64,000 nt of DNA from Kaistella soli (GTDB lineage Bacteria > Bacteroidota > Bacteroidia > Flavobacteriales > Weeksellaceae), in contig NZ_JAHOPF010000001.1 of assembly GCF_019038595.1 (NCBI RefSeq), positions 62,001 to 126,000 on the forward strand, in the 5' to 3' direction. The position numbers were made by a program, and so were the translations under genes. The notes beneath the pieces are model-generated. The model saw only the letters and a list, made by a program, of their open reading frames with translations. It did no database searches and had not been told where the DNA came from. Shown here piece after piece: positions 36,359 to 45,400 of the stretch. The stretch's first letter is position 1. Each line of letters opens with the position of its first letter.

Positions 36359-36455
36359 GGGACGGGGGATGAGATTCTTCCTTCGTCAGAATGACAGTGA
36401 GTGGGTGATAATGAAACAGGTTACTAAAGCAAAGTAAGGTATCATATTCAAGTTA

Positions 36456-36494
36456 GGAATAGAATATCCCTTTTCAAACTTGAATATCCCTTTT
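36456..36494. promoter_or_regulatory. Candidate operator site 3 with a direct repeat
   Basis: GGAATAGAATATCC at 36456-36469 aligns with sites 1 and 2. GAATATCCCTTTT occurs at 36462 and again at 36482, a 20-base periodic direct repeat, 44 bases before the ATG at 36538. Confidence 0.5.
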
Positions 36495-36537
36495 ACGTGA
36501 AAGAAATTTGTGTCGTAACCTTTAAAAATAAAACACG

Positions 36538-38172
36538 ATGGAAACGAAACAGAAAATCAGCATTCCTTTACCGCATGAGGTCCTCAGAAATCAGATCTCC
36601 CAAACCCTTCATGAATTTTCAGTGCTTCAGCTGCATGTATTCAGTTCTGAAAAAACTTTATCTGCAGAAGTATTCATCCTGATGAAAAACCCACAGGATG
36701 CAGAAACGCTGCGGGCCAGAAAATGGATCGCAAGGGCGGCAGATGATCACATTATTATCCATATTTCTTATGTGCAGAAAGCAGAATTTCAGTTGAAATG
36801 CGGAAATCCCTTTTATCAGTATTACGCTGATCCCTCAGCAATGGTCTGGATGAATGAGGAAGTTGGTGTACCACTGAAAACGCATTCTACAAAGAAAGCG
36901 TTTAAGAAAAAACTGAATGTTTTTAAGGAGAAGTTTTATCATGACCATGACCTCCTGATGACAGAAGCCCATAAATTTCACTCCGGCGAAATGTATTCGG
37001 CTGCCTTTCAGAATTACCTGACCTTATTGGAGCATCATGTTGAATACCTCGAAAACTTATACATGGGCTGCAATTTTTTTGATCAGGATCTTCACACCAG
37101 ACTGAAACAGCTGATGCGATATATTCCTGAAATTCAGAAAGTTTTTGTCATGAAAAATGAAAATACTTTTTACCTCATCGGCAAAATGGAGGAATCAGTA
37201 CGTGAAGCTGAAGGCGGTGGCGAATCTGATATTTATTCAGAGCTTTATGGTGCAGTAAAATCAGCAGAAGCACAGTTGTATAAGATGGTTGCTGATAGAT
37301 TCTCGCAATTCACCCATATGATTCGCTTCAATAAAAAGTCACCGCAAATAATGAACTGTTATGCGAAAGATACCGAAGTTAAAGATCATCATTTTGAGAA
37401 TGTATTAAAAACCATTATCACAAAACTTGCACCGGAAGAGATTTACTTATTTCACAGAAAAGAAATATGTTCTCCAAACCCTGAAGAAAAACAATGCATC
37501 TATTATCTGCTGGTCATTGGTGACGGAATTGGAAACAGTGCTGTTCAGGATATTCAGCAGTCCGTATCTGACACGTCGAATGGCAGGACTAATATTATTA
37601 TCCTTGGTCACAGCAGAATATACATACAGAATCATCTGAGTACACATCAACAGATGATGAAGCGGATGATCACCGATGAAAATAAAGTGTATCAATCAAG
37701 TAATTTCCACCCAACCATTCACTGGCAGGATTCTGTATGGGAGAATGACTGGGAATTTGATATGCAGTATCGTACTTTGAAAGACTTTGTAGCGCAGTAC
37801 TTTAACCTTAGGAATCACCTGCAGAATGAGAATCACTGCGGACTTGTACAGTTATTTTCCAACAGCATAATGCGACTGTTACGAATTTACATTTATGCTG
37901 CGTTTCCCTATTATATGCCACACTACATAAGTGCATACAGTATATGGAAACTTTGTATTTATGCTGATCCGTCTCTGGAGAAAATCGAATTTTTATTTGA
38001 AAAGCTTTCCACTGATTTTTACTGGTTAATCGATTATTATATTAAATATTCAGATAGTAGGGGAAGGTCATCAGGGGAAGAATTAATAATAATGGATGAA
38101 ATCCTGAACATTCTGACCGAAAAGTTAGATCATTTGGTTAAGGAGAAAAATCTTATTGCGCAAAGCACATGA
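36538..38172 (+). CDS. Conserved hypothetical protein with a HEPN-like segment
   Basis: A 544-residue cytoplasmic protein. Residues about 135-205 (EAHKFHSGEMYSAAFQNYL, then LLEHHVEYL and LHTRLKQLMRYIPEI) resemble the helical HEPN bundle found beside minimal nucleotidyltransferases, but a clear RxxxxH RNase motif is not evident. Residues about 285-375 (EEIYLFHRKEICS, YYLLVIGDGIGN, NIIILGHSRIYI) could be a degenerate nucleotidyltransferase-like fold. The C-terminal 150 residues are helical. I recall similar flavobacterial proteins of unknown function. It shares an upstream motif with the two paralogous genes. Confidence 0.6.
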   Translation: METKQKISIPLPHEVLRNQISQTLHEFSVLQLHVFSSEKTLSAEVFILMKNPQDAETLRARKWIARAADDHIIIHISYVQKAEFQLKCGNPFYQYYADPSAMVWMNEEVGVPLKTHSTKKAFKKKLNVFKEKFYHDHDLLMTEAHKFHSGEMYSAAFQNYLTLLEHHVEYLENLYMGCNFFDQDLHTRLKQLMRYIPEIQKVFVMKNENTFYLIGKMEESVREAEGGGESDIYSELYGAVKSAEAQLYKMVADRFSQFTHMIRFNKKSPQIMNCYAKDTEVKDHHFENVLKTIITKLAPEEIYLFHRKEICSPNPEEKQCIYYLLVIGDGIGNSAVQDIQQSVSDTSNGRTNIIILGHSRIYIQNHLSTHQQMMKRMITDENKVYQSSNFHPTIHWQDSVWENDWEFDMQYRTLKDFVAQYFNLRNHLQNENHCGLVQLFSNSIMRLLRIYIYAAFPYYMPHYISAYSIWKLCIYADPSLEKIEFLFEKLSTDFYWLIDYYIKYSDSRGRSSGEELIIMDEILNILTEKLDHLVKEKNLIAQST

Positions 38173-38308
38173 AAGCAGCAGAAGTCTCTAATGGGCCAAA
38201 TATCAACCCTAATCGGCTCAAAAGCGAAAGCTTCCGGTAACGGGCGAGTCTTGTCGCGTGGTAAAACAACCTTAAAATCCAACTGCTGAAGCAAAACCGC
38301 CACGACTT

Positions 38309-38865
38309 TTTTGCACTTTTGATCAGCTTGCTTTGAGAAAACTTTTGTGGCTTTTGCGGTTGAGGGTTTAACCACGGAGGGCGCTGAGGTTTTTACGGTG
38401 AACACAGAGGGAGTACAGAGATATTCCCATACAGCTTTTTGCACTTTTGATCAGCTTGCTGTGAGAAAACTTTTGTGACTTTGTGGTTAGATTTAACCAC
38501 AAGGGGCACTAAGGTTCCACGACGAACACAATGGGAAGTGTAGAGGACGATAGCATGCAGCTTTTTTGCACTTTTGATCAGCTTGCTTTGAGAAAACTTT
38601 TGTGACTTTTGCGGTTGAGGGTTTAACCACGGAGGGCGCTGAGGTTTTTACGGTGAACACCGAGGGAGTACAGAGATATTCCCATACAGCTTTTTGTATT
38701 TTTGATCAGCTTGCTTTGATAAAACTTTTGTGACTTTTGTGGTTGAGGGATTAACCACGGAGGGCGCTGAGGTTTTTACGTTGAACACACAGAGATATTC
38801 CCGTACAGCTTTTTGTACTTTTGATCAGCTTGCTTTGAGAAAACTTTTGTGACTTTTGCGGTTAA
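38309..38865. repeat. Five-copy tandem repeat of about 119-128 bp
   Basis: The anchor GATCAGCTTG occurs at 38321, 38449, 38576, 38704 and 38823 (spacings 128, 127, 128, 119). Each is preceded by TTTTTG(C/T)A(C/T)TTTT and followed by CTTTGAGAAAACTTTTGTG or a close variant. Between anchors lies TTAACCAC(A/G)(A/G)(G/A)GG with GAACAC. Units 2-3 are the most diverged. Confidence 0.9.
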
Positions 38866-39057
38866 AAAAGGCAGATCCACGGTTCGTTTTTTTATCCCGG
38901 GACAGATGGAGAGGAAACCGAAACCCGGGCATGGGGCTTCGAGAGCCTCAGCCACCATTTGGGAACCTCAGCTGCCATTTGAGACTTATGAATATATAGC
39001 CATATCAGGATTGATTGATTAATCTGTATAGTTATTTCAGGACGGGTCACATTTTGG

Positions 39058-39112
39058 GATGCTCCATAGATGCTTCACGGATGCTTCATGGATACTTCAT
39101 GGATACTTCATG
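39058..39112. repeat. 11-bp minisatellite, five units
   Basis: GATGCTCCATA, GATGCTTCACG, GATGCTTCATG, GATACTTCATG, GATACTTCATG follow each other without spacing. No gene is involved. Confidence 0.9.
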
Positions 39113-39290
39113 AGGTGTTCATGAAAAGAGAGGTAAGAAAATAACGAAAATAAAAGAAAGCCGGGGACTTGCCAATGCCCTTAAAAATGAAGCTTATTTG
39201 CCATATAGGCTGGCAATTCTCCCGCCTTTAGGCAGTACTGAAACCTTTTTGCTTTAGAGGTCCTCAATCTTCAATCAACTCACCGCTGCC

Positions 39291-39338
39291 CTCGATCTCA
39301 TCCTCATCCTCAACCTCAACCTTAACCTCAGCCTCAAC
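39291..39338. repeat. CCTCAA-type hexamer array abutting the rlmF stop
   Basis: Units CCTCAT, CCTCAA, CCTTAA and CCTCAG run up to the base before the rlmF stop codon. In the transcript they read GGTTGAGGCTGAGG, a spacing compatible with two-tier G-quadruplexes. Confidence 0.85.
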
Positions 39339-40301
39339 CTACTTCCTCCACCGCTTTTCCCGCCACTCGAGCTGCTCCTTTTTCGTAAGGTAGCTCCAGG
39401 CGATCACGCGGCTGGTTTTATTGCCTGTTCCGAGCGGGATGGTTTTTACCATCGTGATTTCCATTTCGTTCAGGGTTTTATAGATTTTTTTAAGATTGGA
39501 TTCCTTGGAAACTAAGGTTGAAAACCAGTAACAGTTGGAAGCAAAATCTTTGCTTTCCCGGATCATATGATTAACAAAGGCAGATTCGCCGCCTTCATAA
39601 ACCAGTTCGTTGCTCAGACCGGCAAAATTAAGTTCCGGCGTTTTTATCTTTTTTCCGGTTAGATTAGTGGCTTTTCTGTGGCTTCCTTTTTGGGCTTCCT
39701 CAGTAGAAGAATGGAATGGGGGATTACAGAAGGTCAGATCAATCTTTTCCTCAGCGGAGATCATTCCGCTGAAAAACTGAGCCGGATCTTCCTGTAACCT
39801 GCACTCTATTTTATTTTGAAGGGATGCATTGGAATCCGCGATTTTTTGGGAAGACTCGAGGGATTTCGGATCAATGTCTGAAGCAATGAAATTCCAGCCG
39901 TATTCCGTCACGCCGATGATGGGGTAGATGCAGCTGGCGCCCACCCCAATATCCAGAGCCGTAATTTTTTCACCGGTAGGAATACTCCCGAAATTGCTCT
40001 GACCTAATAAATCTGCCATATAATGCAGATAATCTGCCCTTCCCGGAATAGGAGGACAAAGGTTTTCTGCAGGGAAATCCCAGTATTCAATGCCGTAATA
40101 ATGATGGAGCAAAGCTTTGTTAAGCAGTTTAACCGCTTTGGGATTCGCGAAATCTACGGATTCGGCGCCGTATCGGTTCGGAGTGATGTACTGAACCAAT
40201 TCCGGTTCAGCAGCTTTCAGGGCGTCGAGGTTGTAGGGTTCGCGGTTTTTATTTCTGAGGTGAAGACGCGTCTTCTCCTGGGGTTTCTTTTCGGTGGACA
40301 T
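39339..40301 (-). CDS. rlmF: 23S rRNA (adenine(1618)-N(6))-methyltransferase
   Basis: A 320-residue methyltransferase. SAM-binding motif LDIGVGASCIYPIIG and the catalytic N6-adenine motif NPPFHSS are present. The N-terminal HLRNKNREPYNLDALKAAEPEL and the C-terminal IPLGTGNKTSRVIAWSY are RlmF hallmarks. It methylates A1618 of 23S rRNA. Located 28 bases after the response regulator of the CheB/CheR operon on the same strand, so it could be read through from it. Confidence 0.92.
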   Translation of the reverse strand: MSTEKKPQEKTRLHLRNKNREPYNLDALKAAEPELVQYITPNRYGAESVDFANPKAVKLLNKALLHHYYGIEYWDFPAENLCPPIPGRADYLHYMADLLGQSNFGSIPTGEKITALDIGVGASCIYPIIGVTEYGWNFIASDIDPKSLESSQKIADSNASLQNKIECRLQEDPAQFFSGMISAEEKIDLTFCNPPFHSSTEEAQKGSHRKATNLTGKKIKTPELNFAGLSNELVYEGGESAFVNHMIRESKDFASNCYWFSTLVSKESNLKKIYKTLNEMEITMVKTIPLGTGNKTSRVIAWSYLTKKEQLEWREKRWRK

Positions 40302-40329
40302 GGTAATTGCTGCTATGGGCGTGGAGAAT

Positions 40330-40716
40330 TCAGACGCCCGTATATTTTTTCACGGTAGTTTCAAAAAGGTCGATATCAAACGGTTTCGCAAGAAAATCAT
40401 CTGCACCGGCTTCTGCCGCAAGCGCACTGATATTGCTGTTCGCGGAAAAATAAAGCACCGGAATGTTTTTCAGGGCTTCGTTGGATTTCAGCAGCCTCGT
40501 CGCCTCAATTCCGCTGATATCCGGCAGCCAGTTATCCATCAGGATAAGATGGGGCATATAGTCAGCCACCTGCTGTTCAACGCTGTTGGTGGAAGGTGAG
40601 GTTTTCACTTCACATCCGATGTCTTCGAGAATTTCCGTACAGAGTTCGAGAATCTCGAGGTTGTCGTCGAAAATAAATACCTTTTTGGTTTCTTTTATTG
40701 GATTTTTTTCAGTCAT
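40330..40716 (-). CDS. Response regulator, receiver domain only
   Basis: A 128-residue single REC domain: the acidic pair in VFIFDDNLEILEL, the phosphoacceptor Asp in LILMDNWLPDISG, Thr/Ser in VLYFSANS and Lys in FLAKPFD. No output domain, so it probably acts through protein contacts. Its ATG overlaps the CheB stop by four bases. Last gene of the six-gene signalling operon. Confidence 0.9.
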   Translation of the reverse strand: MTEKNPIKETKKVFIFDDNLEILELCTEILEDIGCEVKTSPSTNSVEQQVADYMPHLILMDNWLPDISGIEATRLLKSNEALKNIPVLYFSANSNISALAAEAGADDFLAKPFDIDLFETTVKKYTGV

Positions 40717-41279
40717 TTTCCTAATTTATTAATATAGTCGGGCATTTCCGCGGTGTCCAGCACCGCATCCACAGCCACATGTTCCATAGCGTATTCGGGC
40801 ATAAAACTCACCACCGCCGACGACGGTTTCTGGATGAGCGCTCTGCCGCCTTTTTCTTTTACTTTTTGCAGCCCGGCAGTGCCGTCGCTGTTGGCGCCGG
40901 AAAGCAGCAAACATACCACATTTTCTCCATATACTTCTGCGGCACTTTCAAAAGTGACATCAATGGAAGGCCGTGAAAAATTGACTTTTTCAGAGGCATC
41001 CAGAGAAAGTGTTCCGTCATTTTCGATGAGCAGATGATAGTCCGGAGGGGCGATATAAAGGGTTGCGGGCAATAATTTTTCTTTTTCTTCAACTTCTTTT
41101 ACCCGGAGTTGGGTCTTTGATGCTAAAAGTCCGGTCAGGATGCTGTCTTTCCCGGGTTTGCGGTGCAGCACCAGAATAATGGGAAATGCAAGCAACGGGT
41201 TGATGCCCGGCAGTACTTTCAGCAGTACGTCGAGGCTTCCGGCGGATCCGCCTATCACCAGTGCTTTACAGTTTTCCAT
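40713..41279 (-). CDS. CheB-type methylesterase, stand-alone catalytic domain
   Basis: A 188-residue CheB catalytic domain without the usual receiver. The catalytic Ser lies in IGGSAGSLDVLLKVL, a His in LVLHRKPGKDS and the Asp in LLSGANSDGTAGLQKVKEKGG. CheB enzymes demethylate or deamidate glutamates of chemoreceptors. With no receptors nearby, it may act on the hybrid kinases of this operon, as in other non-flagellar CheB/CheR loci. One base separates it from cheR. Confidence 0.9.
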   Translation of the reverse strand: MENCKALVIGGSAGSLDVLLKVLPGINPLLAFPIILVLHRKPGKDSILTGLLASKTQLRVKEVEEKEKLLPATLYIAPPDYHLLIENDGTLSLDASEKVNFSRPSIDVTFESAAEVYGENVVCLLLSGANSDGTAGLQKVKEKGGRALIQKPSSAVVSFMPEYAMEHVAVDAVLDTAEMPDYINKLGK

Positions 41280-41280
41280 T

Positions 41281-42099
41281 TTAATTTATTTTACGCCATA
41301 TTTTGGCGGATTTCATTCTTTCGTAATTCTTCGAGACGGTGGAAAAGTCCAGCGTCTCTTTGGTCCCAAGGGCCAGATAACCGAATTTTTCCAGACTGTT
41401 GTCAAAAAGCTCGAAGACTTTGTTCTGCAGCGGCCTGTCAAAATAAATCAGAACATTGCGGCACAGGATCAGCTGAAACTCATTGAAAGAATTATCCGTC
41501 ACGAGATTGTGCGTGGAAAAAATAATTTTCGATCTCAGCTCCTCACTGAGTTTCCCCAGAGAATAATTGGCGGCATAATAACCGGAAAAATGTTCGCTGC
41601 CGCCTGCCGCGATATAATTTTCCGTATACTGTTTTATTTTGCTCAGCGGCACCATGGCCTGAGCGGCATTTTCTACCACCGCACTGTTGATATCAGTGGC
41701 ATAGATCAGCGACTTGTGAAGCAGGTTCAGCTCTTTTAAAAAGATGGCAACAGAGTAGGCTTCTTCCCCCGTGCTGCAGCCCGCAATCCAGATCCTGATC
41801 AAAGGGTAGGTGCCGAGCTTGGGAAGAACTTCTGTTCTGAGGGCTTTATAAAAAGCAGGGTCCCTGAACATCTCCGTTACATTGATGGTCACCTGTTCCA
41901 GGAAGCGTTTGAAATAGCCGGGCTCCGTTCTGATCTTATACCGGTATTCTGCAAAACTTACAAAACGGTCCAGCTCGTAAAGCCGCACAATACGGCGCTT
42001 CAGCGAGGCCCGCGAATACCCTGTAAAGTCATACCCGTAAATTTCCAGTACATCGGAAAGAAGGGTTTCGATATGTTCATCACTGTGTTCCGATTTCAC
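41281..42099 (-). CDS. CheR-type protein-glutamate methyltransferase
   Basis: A 272-residue SAM-dependent methyltransferase. The N-terminal helical CheR domain (YDFTGYSRASLKRRIVRL) is followed by the SAM motif RIWIAGCSTGEEAYSVAIFL, the ATDIN acidic strand and LILCRNVLIYFD. No TPR repeats follow. It methylates glutamyl residues using SAM. Co-encoded with CheB and two large kinases. Confidence 0.92.
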   Translation of the reverse strand: MKSEHSDEHIETLLSDVLEIYGYDFTGYSRASLKRRIVRLYELDRFVSFAEYRYKIRTEPGYFKRFLEQVTINVTEMFRDPAFYKALRTEVLPKLGTYPLIRIWIAGCSTGEEAYSVAIFLKELNLLHKSLIYATDINSAVVENAAQAMVPLSKIKQYTENYIAAGGSEHFSGYYAANYSLGKLSEELRSKIIFSTHNLVTDNSFNEFQLILCRNVLIYFDRPLQNKVFELFDNSLEKFGYLALGTKETLDFSTVSKNYERMKSAKIWRKIN

Positions 42100-42102
42100 G
42101 TT

Positions 42103-42477
42103 TTAAGGGATTAATTGTTGGAGCAGCTTCATCAGTTCATCTACATTCACCGGCTTCGAAAGATACCCGTCAGCACCTGCTTTGAGGCATTTGTCCCGGT
42201 CTCCGGTCATCGCCTGAGCGGTTACCGCGATCACCGGAATGTCTTTCAGCGACTCATTGGTTTTCATCTGGCCTATGGCTTCATAACCGTCCATTTCGGG
42301 CATCATCATGTCCATCAGCACCACGCCGATGTTTTTATTGTCCGAAAGCATCTGCAGACCCTGTCTTGCGCTGAGCGCGGAAACACACCGGTATTTCTTT
42401 GCTTTCAGGACGGCGTTGAGCGCAAAGATGTTTTTGCTGTCATCGTCAATGATAAGAATTTCCTTTTCGCTTTTCAT
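42103..42477 (-). CDS. Response regulator, receiver domain only
   Basis: A 124-residue REC domain with IDDDSKNIFAL, phosphoacceptor Asp in VVLMDMMMPEMDGYEAI, AVTAQAM and LSKPVNVDEL. The sequence is very close to the third receiver of the adjacent hybrid kinase, which suggests it arose by duplication of that domain. Confidence 0.92.
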   Translation of the reverse strand: MKSEKEILIIDDDSKNIFALNAVLKAKKYRCVSALSARQGLQMLSDNKNIGVVLMDMMMPEMDGYEAIGQMKTNESLKDIPVIAVTAQAMTGDRDKCLKAGADGYLSKPVNVDELMKLLQQLIP

Positions 42478-42488
42478 ACAGAGAGATT

Positions 42489-45400
42489 TTAGATTTTGTC
42501 ATAGAGCCAGACTCTCAGCAGAGAAACCAACTGATCGATGTCCACAGGTTTTGAAATATAGTCGGATGCACCCACCGCAATACATTTTTCCCGGTCGCCC
42601 ATCATGGCTTTCGAGGTCACCGCCAGCACGGGAAGGTTTTTATACTGATGGTCGGACCGGATCTCCCGGATGGTTTCATAGCCGTCCATTTCGGGCATCA
42701 TCATGTCCATCAGCACCACATCGATAGCAGGCTCTTTTTCCAGCGCTTTCAGGGCTTCTTTACCGTCCATGGCCGGGATTACTTTCATCCCGTGGATTTC
42801 GAGGGCTTTGGTCAGCGAGAAAATATTTCTTACATCATCGTCAGCGATCAAAACGGTTTTGTCTTTCAGGATGTTTCTAAGCTCGCCTTCGTTACCTGAG
42901 CCTGATATTCTCTCATGTTTTTTCTTATTCTTTTCTTCTACCAGATGCAGGAAGAGTCCTGCTTCATCCAGAATACGCTGATACGAATAAGCGGTTTTCA
43001 CCACAATGGAATCCGCGTATTTCTTGATCCGGCTTTCTTCTCCTTTGGAAAGGTTTTTTCCGGTGAACACAATGATGGGAAGCTGCTCCAGCCCTTTGTT
43101 TTGCTTGATGGTTTCAAGGGTTTCATACGCCGTTCTGTCCGGCACGCCCATGTCGAGAATTACGCAGTCGATCTCCCGGTTGTGAAGGGATTCGATGCTG
43201 TCCGAAACATTATTGGCGATGTCGGTGGTAATATTATTGGCTCTTAAGAAATAGCTTAAGGCTTTCGCATGCTGTTCATTTTCCTCTACGATCAGCACTT
43301 TTTTAGGCGACCGGTTCAGGGCGTTTTCCAGCTTGCTGAAAATTTCCTGCATCTGTTCCAGCGCAAAAGGTTTGTTGATGAAATCTACCGCACCTCTCAA
43401 TAAGCTTTCCTGTTTGAATTTCATGGAAGACATGATGTGAACAGGGATCGGCTTGGTTTCCGGATTCGATTTCAGGGCTTCCATTACTTCCCAGCCATCC
43501 ATTACCGGCAGCTGAATATCAAGCAGAATAGCCAGCGGTTTGTAATGCTGAGCCATTTCGATACCTGCATCTCCGCGAACCGCCACGATGACTTTATAAT
43601 TTTTAGTTCTGGAAAAGTCCATAAGAATTTTCGCAAAAGCCGTGTCGTCTTCAATGATCAGAATCACTTTGTCGCCTTTCTGAATATCATCGCGGTCGTC
43701 CCCGATCTGCTGAGGAATGCGGTCGCTGATAAAACGTTCGGGCTGGGTGTTTGCTTCTTCCGCCTCGTAAACCGGAGTTTCTTCCTGTACAGGAGCGGGT
43801 AAATTCTCTGCTTCATCAATATTCACCGGAACCACAAGCGTGAATTCGCTGCCTTCGCCTTCGGTACTTTTCAGCTGAATTTCTCCGCCGAGAAGTCTTG
43901 CGAGTTCGCGGCTGATGGACAGCCCAAGTCCGGTGCCGCCGTATTTTCGCTGTGTAGAGCCGTCCGCCTGCTGGAACGCTTCAAACACCATTTTTATTTT
44001 GTCTTTAGGAATACCGATTCCGGTATCGCTGACTTTGAAAAAGACTTTTCCTTTCGCCTCATCCCCGGAAATGTGCAGCGTAATGCTTCCTTCCGAAGTG
44101 AATTTGATCGCGTTGGACAGGAGGTTTTTCAGAATCTGCTCCAGACGGAGTTTGTCCGTATGTAAATTTTTTGCCGTCTCAGCATCCGTCACGATGTTTA
44201 AGTCCAGATTCTTTTCCTTCGCCATTGGATTAAACAGCATCTGCATATCCGTCGTAATTTCGTTTAGCGGAACCTCGTGGATTTCCAGGGTCATCTTGCC
44301 GGATTCAATTTTGGACAGATCCAGAATTTCATCGATCAGCGTCAGCAAGCCCTGACCTGAACTCTGCATGACTTCAGCATATTCAACATACTGGTCATCC
44401 AGATCTTCGCTTTCGGTCATCAGTTTGGAAAGCAGGAGGATCGAGTTCAGCGGCGTACGAAGCTCGTGTGACATATTGGCGAGGAACTCCGATTTGTATT
44501 TGGTGCTTTGCTCCAGCTCGAGGGATTTCTGCTGAATATCGATATTATGCTGTTCGATCAGGGCATTTTTCTCTTCAAGCAGACTGGTTCTTTCTTCAAG
44601 TTCCTGGTTGCTCTGCATCAGCTCTTCCTGCTGAACCCTCAGTTCTTCTTCAGAAGCGAGAAGTTTTTGGGACTGTGCTTCGAGTTCGTCGTTGATATTC
44701 TCCAGCTCGGAATGCTGAGTCTGCAGTTCTTCAGACTGCGCCTGGGTTTCTTCAAGAAGTTCCTGAAGTTTAATGCGGCTTTGGGCACTGTAAAAGGCCA
44801 GTCCGATATTTCCCGCGACAGCTTGGAGAAATTCAAGCTCACGGGCAGAATAATCGTGCATGGCGCCAAGTTCAATCACCCCAAGAGGTAAATTGTACCG
44901 GGTAATGGGGAGCGCAACAATGTTTCTGGGTTTCGTGTTTCCGGTGGCGAAGCTGATGGTAACGCCGTGATCTGGAATGTCCTTCACCACGATTTGTTTT
45001 TCAGAGCGGAACGCCTCACCCGAAATGCCCTCACCGATTTTTAAAGGTTTTCTGGCGGCATCATCTGCCAGTGCATAACTTCCGGTAAGATGCAGTTTGT
45101 TGTCCTCACCCTGCAGGTAAATCGCAGCTACGTGGCTCTGGGTATTGGCCGTAAGTTCATCCAGAATATTCGCAGCCAGTTTTTCCATGCTTTTGTCTCC
45201 CATCATGCGGTCGTTGAGCTGCGCAATGGTAGAACTCAGCCATTCTTTCTCTTCCAGGGTTTTAAATGAGGTCTGAAGCGATTCGGCCATATGGTTCAGC
45301 GGACCTGCCACACTGCCCAGGGTTTCCTGAGCGTTTTGGTCCCAAAGGATATTATAATCACCGCCGGAGATTTGTGCCGCTACTTTTTCGATCGCAAGCA

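Larger units (their letters stand above)
38173..39338. other. Long repeat-filled intergenic region
   Basis: No gene is supported in 1166 bases. Contents in order: a five-copy tandem array, a short duplicated CCTCAGC..CCATTTG segment near 38946-38982, an 11-bp minisatellite, and a G-rich (minus-strand) hexamer array that touches the rlmF stop. Short open frames here come from the repeats. Confidence 0.8.

Noticed and set aside
38309..38865. CRISPR array
   Set aside because: Units of 119-128 bases are repeats throughout, with no short constant repeat plus unique spacers, and no cas genes are present.
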